Positions 43,001-54,389 of a DNA stretch of 64,000 nucleotides are shown in pieces. The stretch is taken from the NCBI GenBank assembly GCA_024220505.1, contig JAKZZE010000018.1, positions 1,137,663 through 1,201,662 of the forward strand. Reading direction: 5' to 3'. Source of the DNA: Rhizopus arrhizus (Eukaryota > Mucoromycota > Mucoromycetes > Mucorales > Rhizopodaceae). The notes beneath the pieces were generated by a model. That model had not been told where the DNA came from. It was given only the letters and a program-made list of their open reading frames with translations, and ran no database searches. The number at the start of each line of letters is the position of its first letter. Within the stretch, counting starts at the first letter, position 1. Position numbers and translations under genes: made by a program.

Positions 43001-43336
43001 AAAAGGTAATTGTGACCCAATAAGAAGAGATTGCTTTTTAAGCCCAAGAAGATATGATTTATTGGATCTGAATTGGATTCAAATTGGATGTCTTTTATTT
43101 GTTCAAAATATTCATCTTACTTATATAAAAAAAGCCGTGGCTTATTGTTTATGTCGAACGACATCAATGTCGCTGGACATCGAAATTTGTTCTTGTGATC
43201 ATCATTGTTCTCCGGATCCAAAACTTCATCATTTGTGCTACAATATATAGCCATTTGAGAGGTCAAAAAGGAAGTTTAATGTAACATACCAAAAGTAGAA
43301 TAAAAATGCGACAACAATGTGAAAAACCAAAAAAAT
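43001..43336. other. flank of tRNA-Leu, no gene seen
   Basis: AT-rich and unassigned. The stretch directly after the tRNA 3' end (minus strand) is a T run (43329-43335 as A on the plus strand), the Pol III terminator. Confidence 0.5.
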
Positions 43337-43419
43337 TGAAGGGAGTGGGATTCGAACCCACGCCTCCGAAGAGAACACGACCTTAACGTGTCGCCTTAGA
43401 CCAACTCGGCCATCCCTCC
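43337..43419 (-). tRNA. tRNA-Leu(AAG)
   Basis: An 83-nt type II tRNA including the discriminator A. Acceptor GGAGGGA pairs with TCCCTTC. The D-arm region is GGCCGAGTTGGTCTAAGGC. Anticodon stem ACACG/CGTGT holds the loop TTAAGGT, giving anticodon AAG (reads CUU). There is a long variable arm, and the T-arm is GTGGG-TTCGAAT-CCCAC. No intron. An oligo-T terminator follows. Its 5' end is 56 bp from the first CACTG of element E4. Confidence 0.97.
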
Positions 43420-43475
43420 GATGGTTTTGTGACAGGTGACTGGTAATTGTGGGCAATAAACTCAACTCGGTTCGC
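43420..43475 (-). promoter_or_regulatory. 56-bp tRNA 5' flank between tRNA-Leu and E4
   Basis: The only native upstream sequence left to this tRNA. Its length equals that at 63910-63965. Both flanks share GAGTTTA at the same offset (bases 13-19 from the element edge) but are otherwise divergent. This is the region where TFIIIB would sit on a tRNA gene (family knowledge). Confidence 0.7.
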
Positions 43476-44777
43476 CACTGCACCCAATCACCGTTATCCA
43501 AGTTGATAAAGTTGATCTTTTTTGATAGTGGTAATTCTATTAAATGAGTGAGAACTCGGATTTAAATGTTAGAAAGCTGATTTTTATATCAGAAGAAAGC
43601 TTGAAAAAAATAGATTGTAAATCTATAAAAATAATCAAAAGTATATAATATGTTTGTTGAATAAAAAGACATTGTATTTTTTAAAAAAATAAATAATTTT
43701 CTGTTGTGCTACATGATGCCATACAAGATTACAAATTGGGAAGACTATGCTTTTTCAACTTCAGTGCAATATTTTTTAACTTCAACAAAGATCGAAAACA
43801 CAGTTCTATTGGCCTACAAGCTCGGAAATCCAAGTGATTGAGTCGTGACGTTTTCTTTTCAAGCATTCTTCGGCTCTCATGTCGTATTTTACAAAAAAAA
43901 AACTTTGTTTAATACAAAAGGAGATTTATTTTGGTTACTAATGAACAAAAGGAAAAAAAAAAAAAAAGAAAGAGTAAAGAGGTACATATGAATAAGAGGG
44001 ATGAAACTCTTATATAAGTGCATAATATCACTATAATAATAAGTATAAAAGTATGTGTTTATAAATTAGAACAAAAAAAAAAGAATGTGAATATAGTAGA
44101 AAGTTTAAAAGATTGAATAAAATATATAAAAAAAAGAAGGATTCTTTTGGCTCTAAAGAAGTTAAACTTGTTTTAAAGCTGAAAAAGATATGTTTTAAAT
44201 AGTAAGATCACGGCATAAAAAAGACAGAGTATTTTTGATAATCAATTTTATTTTTTGAGAGTAAAGAAAAAAAAGGCGGCAACGGAATGAATGTCTATTA
44301 TGCTACACGTCTTGAGATTTCTATGAAAAGGTTAAAAAACAAAAGAAAAAGTATATTGTTACTGAGTGCTTTTGAAAAAAAAAAAAAGTTGCAATGTTGA
44401 AATTGTAAAAAAAAAAAAAAAAAAAAAAAATTACATTCCCAGCATTGACATTACAAAAGGAATCTCCATTCAATGTATTGTTTAAACTTGAATAAAAAAA
44501 AAGGAGCGTTTTAAATTTGGGTTTTAAAAAAAAAGTACTTTAGAAATTTTTTCATTAAAAAAAAAATAAAAGTGGACTAAATATGACGAAGGTGGAAAGC
44601 ATTAAGCAGAAATCTAAAATAAGATTCAAAGACCACAATACAAACGGCAAACTGATTTTATCTGTAACCAAATCTAGAATGAAACAAAGGTAAAAAAAAA
44701 AAATTAATTTAAAGATCTAAACACCGCTTTCATTTTTTTTTTTGTTTTATTTATTTCACAAGTTTTTTATTTTTTTT

Positions 44778-46118
44778 TTAAAACAGCAAGTTGATTTCAT
44801 CCAACTCTATTTCACCACCAAAAGCCCAAGCGATACTCTCTTCAGTTATATTTTCTTTTTTGATGAAGTCAGGAACAGGCAACGAGCATTTTCTTTGTAT
44901 ACGAGGAAGAAATTGGATGCTGCTATTTCCAGTTCTTTGCCTCTTTGCCTTGTCACTTGCTATCTGATCATCCAACAGCTTAAAAAATTCGGTACACTGA
45001 ATATTGGATAATTAGTTGATTGCGCTTAAAAAGATATTAATTAAACTTACAGTAGGTGATCTGTACTTTGGTACGCGAACTTCAAAATAATCAACTGTTT
45101 TCTTGCACAAGACAGACATACGTTCCTTTTCAGTAAAAGGAGCCATTCTATCTGGATTTTGCTCCAGAAGAATTTCCTCCACCTTATCGATTGTTTCATT
45201 GTTGTACATGTCTTCTTCTTCAGACATGTATTGCTGTTGAAGCAAATACTCACAGTTTGGATAGCTTTCGTAAACGCCTTGATCCTTGTACTGCTCGTAT
45301 ATAGCCTTACGAGCTCTTGTTTTCTAAAAAAACAAAGTTAGTTATGCGATTACAATATTTTATGTGGCACTTACAGCGCTTCTACGGGTGACTTTTGCTG
45401 CTTTTCGTTTTCTTATAAATTCTTCAACTGGATCTTCCTCTTCACCTGTGGATATTCCCGCCTTCTTTGTATAATATTGGCGCTCGAGGTACTTGCGCAA
45501 ATCGCGGTTGTTGGTATTTTTATATGAATAATGGCTATTCACATAATCCTGCAGCAATTTAAATACTCTTTGATTTTCAGCAGACTTCAAAGGCTTTTCA
45601 AGAACATATTGAGATGATAGTGGCAGGTTGTTGTAGTGATTTCTCACAGCATCCTATATTTCAGAGAAAAGCGATTAGTATATTTGTTTAAAATTGAATT
45701 TTAATGTTCTTACTTTGACAGCAGTAGCAATCGGCTTTGCGCCTTTGCCTGATTCTGCTTCAAGCTCATCGTATGCTTCTTTGAGCTTGCTGTATGCTAC
45801 TTGCAAGGCCTGCTTTTCCTCTTGCTCTTTTCGAAGCATCTCTTTCAAACCATCGTTTTCTTTTCTTAGCTCCATATAAATGGAAAAAGAAAGAGATACT
45901 TCATCAGTCTCCATGTCTTCGGCTTGGCGCATTCGCTTCTGAACATGGGTCATGGGAGGAAAACCAGGCCTAGGATAGGCAAAGCTATCTGGAATGGCAT
46001 CGCTTGAAGCAAGCTCAGGAACAACAGCACGAGAAGGAACAGCGATTGGTTGCCCAACAGAGTTAGAGCCACGAGCATTGGCAGGAGCAGGGTTGAATTG
46101 AATACCACGATCAGACAT
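44778..46118 (-). CDS. E4 orphan protein, four exons, 391 residues
   Basis: Exons 45714-46118, 45375-45653, 45051-45323 and 44778-44996, all in phase 0. GT-AG introns of 60, 51 and 54 bp. Joined, they give an uninterrupted frame from MSDRGIQFNPAPANARG to ..DEINLLF. Residues 1-75 are Pro/Ala-rich and disordered. About 82-130 form a coiled coil (..LRKENDGLKEML..LKEAYDELEAE). Exon 2 carries a compact helical region (..QRVFKLLQDYVNSHYSYKN..NRDLRKYLERQYY..). Exon 3 is acidic, exon 4 basic then acidic. No catalytic motif or zinc site recognised. A paralogue lies in E1 (50798-53150), with a first exon of exactly the same length (405 nt), and a relic in E3 (56079). Conservation in this transposon family suggests an accessory DNA-binding or targeting factor; that is inference. 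Confidence 0.8.
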
Positions 46119-46259
46119 ATTGTTATAAGAGTAATTTGAAATAAAGATAAGTGAGCTTGGCATCAAAATTGAATCTTTCTTAAATATCATCGAGTTTACA
46201 ATGAAACTCAGTCTTAGTATAGCAAAAAAAAAATATAAAAAGATTTCCTTTTCGAAATT

Positions 46260-46775
46260 GTGTTCCTTTTTTTTTCTTTCTGTTCAGCAATTTCCTTTTT
46301 CAACATCGCTCCGGTTATCGCAAGGTAAGTAAAAAAAAGAAAAAAAAAAGAAAAGAAAAAGAAAAAAAGAAAACTTTAGTTCTAACATGCTGTAGTAGAC
46401 ATTCATACATGTATCCATGGCTGCTGTAGTTCCTTTGGTTCTTTGCATATCTGCTCAAAAGGTAAATACATTCATATCTTTCAGTAATCTTTATTAAAAG
46501 TAAAATTAACTTCCTTTAGTTTGTAGCTGAAGCTTTATGGATGTCTTGGCATCCTGTTTTGTTAGCAAAAGAGCTTTAAGGTAAATAAATCAAGTATATC
46601 ATGGTTTACTTTTATTAATATTTTATTTTATACAACTTTAGACGCTTTGGCTTCTGTTGCTCCCTGTTGTCTATAACCTGTTATAGCTTTGGATTCTTTT
46701 TACTACTGGCGCGCTTTTCTTTATGGGCTTTATTTACTACACTCTTTTGTTTGCTGCTTCTATGGTCAAGGTAAG
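46260..46775 (+). ncRNA. divergent chain of short exons in E4 (putative spliced transcript)
   Basis: On the plus strand, divergent from the orphan gene, GT-AG introns at 46325-46379, 46462-46519 and 46581-46641 separate exons 46380-46461, 46520-46580 and 46642-46770, followed by another GTAAG donor at 46771. The donor and its exon end (GTCAAG|GTAAG) are conserved in inverted E3 near 55470. Only a very short peptide could be coded (start ATG 46420), so a non-coding spliced RNA is the more cautious reading. Expression is unproven. Confidence 0.45.
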
Positions 46776-47358
46776 CGTATTTTCCTTTTTTTTTGCATCT
46801 ACCGTTTGAATTTTTTTTATTTGATCGTTTCCATGGATCCCCTGCTCGCTTTCCCTCCTTCCCCTACCCTTTTGTAATACTGTAATGAACCAATAATATA
46901 TAATCAATATGGCAATAAAGCCCAAAAATAAATGAATAAAACTACATTTTTGACCAATAATACCGTGTTTTAAGCCTATTTTATTTCCCAATATAAATCA
47001 TTCAAAGCTAAATATAGTCATAATAAGCCAATAAGGAAGCATTGCTAAAGAGCAACAGACGAATAAGGAAGCATTAGGAAAAGGTAACAAGCCAATAAAG
47101 AAGTGGTATTAAAGAGAAACGCAAGCATGTAAGGTCCAATAGAAAGGCATCATGCTTGTGTTTCATCGTTAAAAGAATAATGAAGCGGCGCGTTGCCAAA
47201 CAGTGATACTTGGTTATCGCACTGAAATAGTTAACATTCAACGTAAACAGGTTCAACTTGGCATACTGCAATAACGCTGCATTAAATATGATAAATCCCG
47301 ATTAACTGAGGTATATCTGAGGGCTATCATACTTTGTAAATAACAATTATGTGCAGTG

Positions 47359-47362
47359 GCGC
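47359..47362. other. E4/E1 junction, two CACTG ends back to back
   Basis: ..GTGCAGTG-GCGC-CACTGCAAAT..: only four bases separate the two element ends, making a 14-bp palindrome CAGTGGCGCCACTG. Confidence 0.85.
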
Positions 47363-47363
47363 C

Positions 47364-48593
47364 ACTGCAAATAATCGTTCCCATTAGGTACCGGATTGCG
47401 CAAGATTGCTCTTCTTTTGGGTAACGGATAGTTATTTTTTTTCCTGAAAAAAATTAAATCTTGCTGTATTGATCATTTTCGAATTTTGAAAAAAGATTTA
47501 GATGCGAAAAAAATAAAGAAATTTAACGATGTTATTATTTTTTTTGTAGGGTAAGTATTCATGAAGTTATTCATGTTTTTAAAAAAATGTCTTTTTTTAC
47601 AAATGATCTTTTTTTGGAAAGCGTATTTCTCTCCATTGTTTAAAGACCGATATTTTCTTTTTTTTATTTTTGAGGGCAAAATGCGGAAATCAAAAGCATC
47701 ATGCGATTATTTTGTTCAGGAGAATACATATTAGGAAGGCAATCTGTGATTTTTAGCGTAGCTCATTAGAAATGTGTAACAGGGCGTAACAAAATAGTTG
47801 CGTCTAGTAAAAAAAAAAAAAGAAGCTGAAAAATAAAAAAAAGAGCATAGCAATAAAAGGTTCCTTATTCAAATGAAAACAATAATCTAACAGCAAATAT
47901 ACTTTATAGAAATGCAAATGCTTTTATGTTATAACAAAAGAATACTTGTATATTCTAAGAAGAAAGAAGCTTTGCTCACATTTTATTACAAGGCAGTTAT
48001 AATTGACAAATACAAGCAAAAGTTTTTGCTTTTCAAGTAAATAGATTGCTTTATTATTTTTTATGACAGATAATATAATAGAATATATGTTTTTAAACTT
48101 ATACTAGTTCATTACTTACTTTGTGTTTGCACATGATGTAATTTGCAATTAGCCATTAGCCATTAGAAATGTTAGCAGTGGCAGCTTCCTTTACTAAAAA
48201 GAGATTTTCAGCAGCAAGCAGCAATATAAGTGATATTCTTATAGCTTTATCATGTTGGAAAGAAAAGCTTCTCTCATGAGGTTAATGTTCATCATCCGAA
48301 TGTGTCCCATTAGGAATTTCTAATGTAAAAAAAAAAAAAAAAAGAAACCGATATTAGACTTGGTTGTTGTTATTTTTTTTATAAACTTACATTTGACCAA
48401 TACTTGAGTTTTCTTTTGTATCTTTTGTATCTTGGGCATCTCGTGCATTCCATGAAACAAAACAAGGGAAAAAAAAAAGGTTACTTTAAGCACCGACTTT
48501 GTTTTTTAAATTTAACGTTTTTTTTTTTTTATCAGGCATATTTTCTCTTTCTACCTATTTTCTTTACTATTTCCAAATTTAAAAAATATAAAC
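47364..48593. other. E1 left subterminal region
   Basis: About 1.2 kb without convincing genes. AT-rich, with A/T runs and a short CATTAGC-type repeat near 48155-48170. It is conserved, inverted, in E2 (61560-61100 and 63909-63210), so it probably holds cis sequences for transposition and the transposase promoter. The short open frame at 47473-47679 overlaps conserved A/T-rich DNA and I do not call it. Confidence 0.6.
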
Positions 48594-50870
48594 ATGAACA
48601 ACTTCAACGCCACCAAAATTATTTGCACCTGTTCTGAATGCAGCAACCATCCCAATGGATTTAGAATGCTTGCAAAGAGAACTGTAAGAGGCCATGAACT
48701 TATCGACAGAGTTAGAAATAGAGGTTTTTGTTTTATTTTTTAATAAAAATCCAAATGTGCTAATGTTCAAAAAAAAAAAAAAACTAGAATCAAGAAGAGT
48801 ATCTGAAGCTAACGACAACGGGGAGGAAACTCTCGAATACTCATCAACCATTCCTGAGCCAGCAACTGAAGGTATATTTTTAATCAACAAAGTATTTAAT
48901 ATACGAAAGGATTTATTTATTGAAATGTATTTTGCAACTTGTTAGACGAAATGAATGTTGACGAAGAGGAGGGAATGAGTAATGAAGAACAGCTTCGTCA
49001 CCTTTTGCTGTTGTTCATTGTGCTTTTTCAAGCAAAGCACCTCTCGGTGAAAGCCGGTGAAGACTTGTTGGCCTTTCTTTCCTTCTTTGTCCGTTCTCTT
49101 GGCCATGGTATGGAGATTCCTACAAAGATCTCTACTGCCCGTACTATGGTCAATTATTCCACTGCCAGCAATGGTTTGTCCCGTTTTCTTGTTTGCTCTG
49201 CCTGTCGAAGCGTTTACACTTCTGGAAGCTTGCATTCTCGCTCCTGTGGTTATGTACGCTTCCCTAACAACCCTTATCGACAAGCACAACCATGTGGAAA
49301 TGCTCTTTTTGTAGGCAGCAGTTTAAAGCCAGTGCTTGAGTATCCCTACAACTCAATTACTGAGACTTTAAAAAAGTTCTTTATGCGACCCAGTTTTGAA
49401 CAACAAATTGAGCAATGGAGAAGAAGATCAGTTGATGAGGATGTCATGTTCGACATATATGATGGCAGAGTTTGGAATCAGCTTGTGGACTCAAACGGGC
49501 AAATTTTTACCAGTCAACCAAGATCATTGATGGTATCCTTGAATGTGGATTGGTTCCAGCCAAGTGACAACATGAAGCATTCTAGTGGTGCCATTTACCT
49601 TGCAATTAACAATCTGCCAAGAAATACACGTATGAAGTTTTCCAACATCGTTTTGGCAGGTGTTATTCCTGGACCACATGAGCCCAATGATGATCAAATC
49701 CAAAACTTCTTGAAGCCATTGGTAGATGAATTGCTTGTACTGTACAATGGTGTTATAATGCCCACTTACCAAAATCCTAACGGAGAAGTAGTTCGTGTGG
49801 CATTGATGTCCATCAATTGTGATATGCCTGCAGCAAGAAAAGTAGCTGGATACATGGGCGCCATGGCTACTAAAGCATGTAACAAGTGCTCAACTGCTTT
49901 TGGCCGTCTATCAACTGGTACCAGGTCTTCAAAGCCAAACTTTTCTGATTTCAACGATGAAAACTGGGTGCAAAGAACGTGGGAACAGCAAAGATTTGAT
50001 GCGTATGACTGGTTGACTGCTACGCACAAGGCACAACAAGAAGAAAAACAGGCAAGTTCTGGTACAAAGTGGAGTGAAGTACATCGACTTCCTTACTTTG
50101 ATGTGGTGAGATATGTAACTGTCGATCCAATGCATAACTTGTTTCTTGGAACACCCAAAAAAATGATTGAAGTCTGGCAGGATTTTGGCTTGCTTGTTTC
50201 TACTGATTTTCCAGCAATGGCAGCAGAGTCGACCACTATCATCGTTCCTCAGCAATATGCTAAGCTATCTGAAGGTATGTAATACTGCTTGATCGTGTTT
50301 ATATATACATGGAATAAAGCTTTATTTCATGGTGGAACAAAATACTTATTTTTTTTCTTTTTTTTTAAAAAAAAAATAGGAAAAATCTCTGGTGCTTTTG
50401 CTAATATGAAATCAGATGAGTGGAGAACTTGGGTTGTTGTGCTGTCACCTTTCCTTCTCAAACAAAAACTGGCAGGTGAACATTTTACAAACTGGTTGCG
50501 GTATGTCGATGCTGTAAAGTTGGTCACTGGCCCTTCCATCACAGTAGAAGACATAGATACCGCACATCTATTGATGAAAAACTTTGGCAAGACCTGTGTC
50601 GAGCTGTATGGTGAATCTATGCCCACTCCAAATATGCATATGCATCTCCATTTGAAAGAAAGCTTCCTGGACTTTGGTCCATCATACTCTTTTTGGCTTT
50701 ATGGCTTTGAACGTCTTAATGGCGATATGAAACATATAAACATCAATTTTAAGACTGGATTTGAAACAACTTATGCTACTATGTTCATTCAAAATGTTCA
50801 CACACAAGATCTAGTATATTCTTTACATTCCTTTATCAATTCAACAAACGAAGACATACTCCTACTAATT
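48594..50870 (+). CDS. E1 transposase, Tnp2 family, four exons (3' end cut by Tc1-F)
   Basis: Exons 48594-48723, 48788-48871, 48946-50274 and 50380 onward. GT-AG introns of 64, 74 and 105 bp, each with matching phase 1. The N-terminus MNNFNATKIICTCSECSNHP has the CxC..C zinc-type start common in this family. A C-rich block follows (CSACRSVYTSGSLHSRSCGY). Catalytic residues expected for the RNase H-like fold: Asp about 272 (SLNVDWFQP), Asp about 362 (INCDMPAARK, followed by CNKCS) and Glu about 624 (LYGFERLNGDM). The signature VDPMHNLFLGTPKK lies at about 463-476. About 680 residues remain. If Tc1-F is removed the frame stays open 45 more codons, but these overlap the convergent gene, so the true C-terminus is uncertain. 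Acts in the nucleus on CACTG ends (family knowledge). Confidence 0.88.
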
Positions 50871-50871
50871 A

Positions 50872-52507
50872 CAGTGGGTCAAAAAACTGCACCAACCTAA
50901 CCTAATTTTTCGGAAATAAGAGCATAGGTCTGTCAGTTTTATAGCAAACATTATGAAACTTGAACCAAACAAATTTAATACTATTATGATTTATTGACAA
51001 AAATTTCAAAGTCAGAAGCTGAGTATACACTTAAAGCGAGCCCAGAAAAAAGCGGAGGTCGGTTGGTGCAGTTTTTTGACTTTTAAAATAAAAGTGGGTT
51101 TGACACTATATGCCCGGACTGAGGCCATTCCGGCAGATATAAATTAGTCTGTGGAGTATGTAGTCACACTGGGGATCTTAAAATAAACTTTTTTGCAATT
51201 ATTTTCCTTTTTTTTCTTTCCTACTTTACCCAAACGTATCATACATCGCCAGTGTCTATCCATCATTAGAAATGCCCAAAACGGTTCCATTCGATGTTCA
51301 AAACAGTATCAAACCACTATTGGAAGATAGCGTTGACCCCACAGTCATTGGGAAACGAGTTTGAGTGCATAGAAATACCGTTAATAGGTACGCAAATAAC
51401 TGGATGCATAATAGAATACGTAAAAGCGGAGATAAATCGAGCATTATGGCAAAATCAGCGCGTCGATACATCAAGAGACAAGTACTCACGGGTTACTGGA
51501 AGACTGCCAAGGATGTTCAAATGAAGTTGGAGGAGCTTGGACACCCTATGTCGTATCAATCGGCCATTAATGTTTTACATTCAGTTGAAATTTATGCTGA
51601 GATCAAAAAGAAGAAGCCATTATTGACTGAAAAGCATAAGAAGGCTCGATTGACATGGGCAAAAAAGCATCAATACTGGACAGTACATGATTGGCGACGT
51701 GTGATATTTTCTGGTGAGACCAAAATTAACATTTGGGGCTCAGATGGTTGCAAATATTATTGGAAGAAAAAATGCGATCGTTTACAGCCCCACCATATCG
51801 ACGTTACTGTGAAGCATGGAGGCGGCGGTCTCATGTTATGGGGTTGTATAACCAGCGCACGACCTGGATACGCATGTCAGGTCTATGATGGTACCATGAA
51901 TTCAGAGCTATACCAAGAAATTCTTGCTACAAGTCTGAAGGACACCATGAAGCACTATGGTCTGAATTGGAAACCATCGGTATTTCAGCACGACAATGAT
52001 CGTAAACATCGATCAAAGTTCACAACGCAATGAATGAAAGATAGGGGCATGGTTTACATTGACGATTGACCATCACAAAGTCCAGATCTTAATCCTGTTG
52101 AACATGTATGGCATCATTTGAAGTTAAAGCTGAGCATGTATGATAATAGGGCGACCAGCATCCATGAACTGCGGGAAAGAGCCGAAAATGAATGGAATTC
52201 GTTTACTAAGAAACAATGCATCAAATATATAGACAATTTGCCCGCCAGAATACAAGCAGTATTAGCAGAAAAGGGTGGATCCACTCGATTTTAAGAAAGT
52301 CAAAAAACTGCACCAACCGACCTCCGCTTTTTTCTGGGCTCGCTTTAAGTGTATACTCAGCTTCTGACTTTGAAATTTTTGTCAATAAATCATAATAGTA
52401 TTAAATTTGTTTGGTTCAAGTTTCATAATGTTTGCTATAAAACTGACAGACCTATGCTCTTATTTCCGAAAAATTAGGTTAGGTTGGTGCAGTTTTTTGA
52501 CCCACTG
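50872..52507 (+). mobile_element. Tc1-F (long-TIR Tc1/mariner, 1636 bp), inactive
   Basis: TA on both sides and terminal motif GTCAAAAAACTGCACCAACC. Each TIR of about 210 bp ends internally with a perfect inverted copy of that 20-mer (inner copies near 51061-51081 and 52299-52318). The transposase is mutated. Confidence 0.95.
51272..52294 (+). pseudogene. Tc1-F transposase, three stops and a catalytic change
   Basis: 340 codons plus stop in one frame, from MPKTVPFDVQNSIKPLLEDS to ..KGGSTRF. In-frame stops lie after ..VIGKRV (51362), after ..SKFTTQ (52031) and in place of Trp before PSQSPDLNPVE (near 52067). The first catalytic Asp is Gly (FSGETKIN), and the second block reads DNDRKH where family members have DNDPKH. 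Cannot be active. Confidence 0.92.
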
Positions 52508-52668
52508 TACTTGTGAGGTGGTGAGCAAATCAAAACGATGGTGCTTTCTGGCTTGCTCATACAACAATGCCTTGACTTTTCTGTTATTTTTATGGGCGAA
52601 GGTAACGTCCAAGTCAAATTCGCTTCTGCGACCAACAACGTAATCACGGTAGTATTCTGCTAAATAGC
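52508..52668 (-). other. rest of E1 orphan-paralogue exon 2
   Basis: Covered by the split gene above; no separate gene. The plus-strand open frame here is its antisense shadow. Confidence 0.6.
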
Positions 52669-53469
52669 TCTATATGACACAGAAAGGTATAAAATATAGT
52701 TATTAAATTACAATTACTAATTTAATAAATATGTCCTAAACTTACACTGCATTCTTTTTTGGCCGCGTCGACCTCAGCTTCTGAAGCTCGGTGTTGCTGC
52801 TGCTGTTGCTGTTCCTGCTGCTGTTGCTGTTGCTGCAGCAATTGTTGGAATTGCTGTATCTGAGCAGCTATTATCTCTGGTGCGGCACCAGAGGCTGCTC
52901 TGATGGCTTCAGTACCAACAGGGCTCTCCAAGCGAGGAGCTGTAAAGCTACTGAAGCCTGCAACAGGAACAGAAGCGAAAACAGGAGCAGGAGCAAGAGT
53001 AGGAGCAGGAGCAGGAGTAGGAGCAGGAGCAGGAGCAGGAGCAGAAACAGGAACAACGGTGGATGATGATCCAGCAATGCTCACGGAAATTCTTGCTCTC
53101 TTGGGAGCATTGCTGGGAACGTTGATGGGAGTGGCAGCACGACGAGACATTTTTTAAAAGAAATTATATAAAAAGGAAGAAAAAAAAAAAAAAAAAAAAA
53201 AAACAGGAGTACAAAATAAATTGAAGATGAATACAAAACAAGGTGATACTCATTTATTTTACAAAAAAGCGAAGAAAAAAAAAGCCTTTGGTGTTAAAGA
53301 TATTACATTTAAATAAAAAAAAAAAGAAGAAAAAGTTTAAACTGTTTATGAATAGTCTCTCTGAATATTTCAATAGTTAAGCAGTATTAAAGAAGACTTA
53401 TTTTTAATCGATAGTGGATAACTGTAACACTGGTAAAATGAGGCTATAAAAAAAGTACTTTTTTTTTTT

Positions 53470-53786
53470 CCTTTTTTTTTTCTTTTTTTTTAAAACAAAA
53501 CATTCTCTCTAAAAGGTAAGTTCTTAATATTATATGTACTCTATTATTGTTCTAATGGTACTTGTACTTTAGTAAAATTGTATTGGTTGATTTCTTGATG
53601 TTTCAAATGGTCTTTATAAAGTCTTTTTCCCAGGATTATAGTTGCTTCTTCTTTTACTTGTTAGTATAAGCTTGGCTGGTGGTTTTTTTTTTTTTCTTTT
53701 TTTTTCTCATGGTCCATCTAAAGCAAGGTACTATTACTTTTACTATATACTCGATAACTAATAATTATTATAGAGGAGTACTGCTT

Positions 53787-53820
<34 letters not shown>

Positions 53821-54260
53821 GTTGGTAAAGCTTAGCAAGGTTTTTCTCTTAGCCCATCTAAAGAAAGGTACTATCACTTTTATTATATATACTCAATAGC
53901 TAATAATTATTATAGATATCTGCTGCTTTTTTTACTTGTGAGTATACGCTTAGCTAGTTTTCTTCCCATGGTCTATCTAAAGAAAGGTACTATTACTTTT
54001 ACTACATATACACGATAGCTAATAATTGTCATAGATGAATGCTGCTTTGCTTTGGCCTCTTCTATCTCTTTTCTGTCTTTGCTTTGGTTCTGAAGTACTG
54101 ATGTCTTTTTTCTTTTGCTTTAAGTGCCCCAGTCCTTTAATCCTTGAATCCTTGAGCTTGGCTTTTTTTTTTTTTTTTTTTGAGAACTTCTTGAGTTCCA
54201 CGAGATTAATTGATGTATTTTTAGATTAGATGCTGCTATTCTGGTGACATTAGGTAAGTC
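53470..54260 (+). ncRNA. tandem exon-intron cassettes in E1 (putative spliced transcript)
   Basis: Four or more intron-like units run on the plus strand, divergent from the gene at 53150. Introns: 53516-53572, then three similar ones at 53728-53773, 53868-53915 and 53987-54034 (46-48 bp). Each of these three starts GTACTATNACTTTTA, contains CTAATAATT as a branch-like site, and ends TAG. The exons between are duplicated too (..CATCTAAAGAAAG|GT). A further donor is at 54254. T runs of variable length inside exons rule out a conserved protein. E2 keeps the splice sites in inverse orientation (60430-60720). Confidence 0.5.
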
Positions 54261-54389
54261 AAGTACACTTTTAAAACGCTACAAGCAAAGAAATACCATG
54301 TATTATTATTATTTTATTCAAATAAAAAAAAAGCTATTTTTTATAAACAAAATCCCTATTTTTTGTATATATAAAGCAATATTTATTGC

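Larger units (their letters stand above)
43476..47358 (-). mobile_element. E4, CACTG-ended (CACTA-like) element without transposase
   Basis: 3883 bp between CACTGCACCCAATCACC (left) and ..CAATTATGTGCAGTG (right). The right 500 bp (46860-47358) is an inverted relative of the left 500 bp of E3. It encodes the 391-residue orphan gene and a divergent set of short exons. No DDE transposase found, so movement probably depends on a trans source such as E1. Flanking bases CGC occur before the left end and, offset by one base, after the right end; a duplication is plausible but not certain. Confidence 0.8.
50798..53150 (-). pseudogene. E1 paralogue of the E4 orphan gene, shortened and split by Tc1-F
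   Basis: Exon 1 is 52746-53150 (405 nt, same as E4): Ala/Pro repeats, then a Gln-rich coil (about residues 105-120) and ..SEAEVDAAKKECS. A 76-bp GT-AG intron follows. Exon 2 from 52669 reads SYLAEYYRDYVVGRRSE.., ..NNRKVKALLYEQARKHH.., which aligns with exon 2 of E4 (..NHYNNL.., ..NQRVFKLLQDYV..). Tc1-F cuts it after ..LLTTSQ. Past Tc1-F the frame runs only to a TGA at 50798-50800, antisense to the transposase end. At about 217 residues it is just over half the E4 length, so a deletion probably removed its last exons. Confidence 0.7.

Noticed and set aside
43001..43336. Second RNA gene next to tRNA-Leu
   Set aside because: No A/B-box pair, cloverleaf or snRNA motif found apart from the tRNA itself.
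46420..46580. Short spliced peptide (about 34 codons) in the E4 exon chain as a protein gene
   Set aside because: Very short, no similarity preserved in E3, and the E1 counterpart exons contain variable T runs. A non-coding spliced RNA is the safer description.
47473..47679. 68-codon frame in the E1 left region as a gene
   Set aside because: A/T-run derived Lys/Phe-rich peptide. The E2 counterpart at 63661-63852 is open on the same element strand-pair only because the DNA is similar, not because the peptide is conserved.
52407..52643. 78-codon plus-strand frame as a gene
   Set aside because: Runs from the Tc1-F TIR into the antisense of the orphan-paralogue exon 2, whose splice sites and similarity to E4 support the minus strand. 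It could at most be the transposase tail after excision.
52791..53157. Ser/Arg-repeat, Leu-repeat and Gly/Ala-repeat frames over the same DNA
   Set aside because: Shadow frames of the CAG/GCA-type repeats in the minus-strand exon 1 with Gln and Ala/Pro runs.
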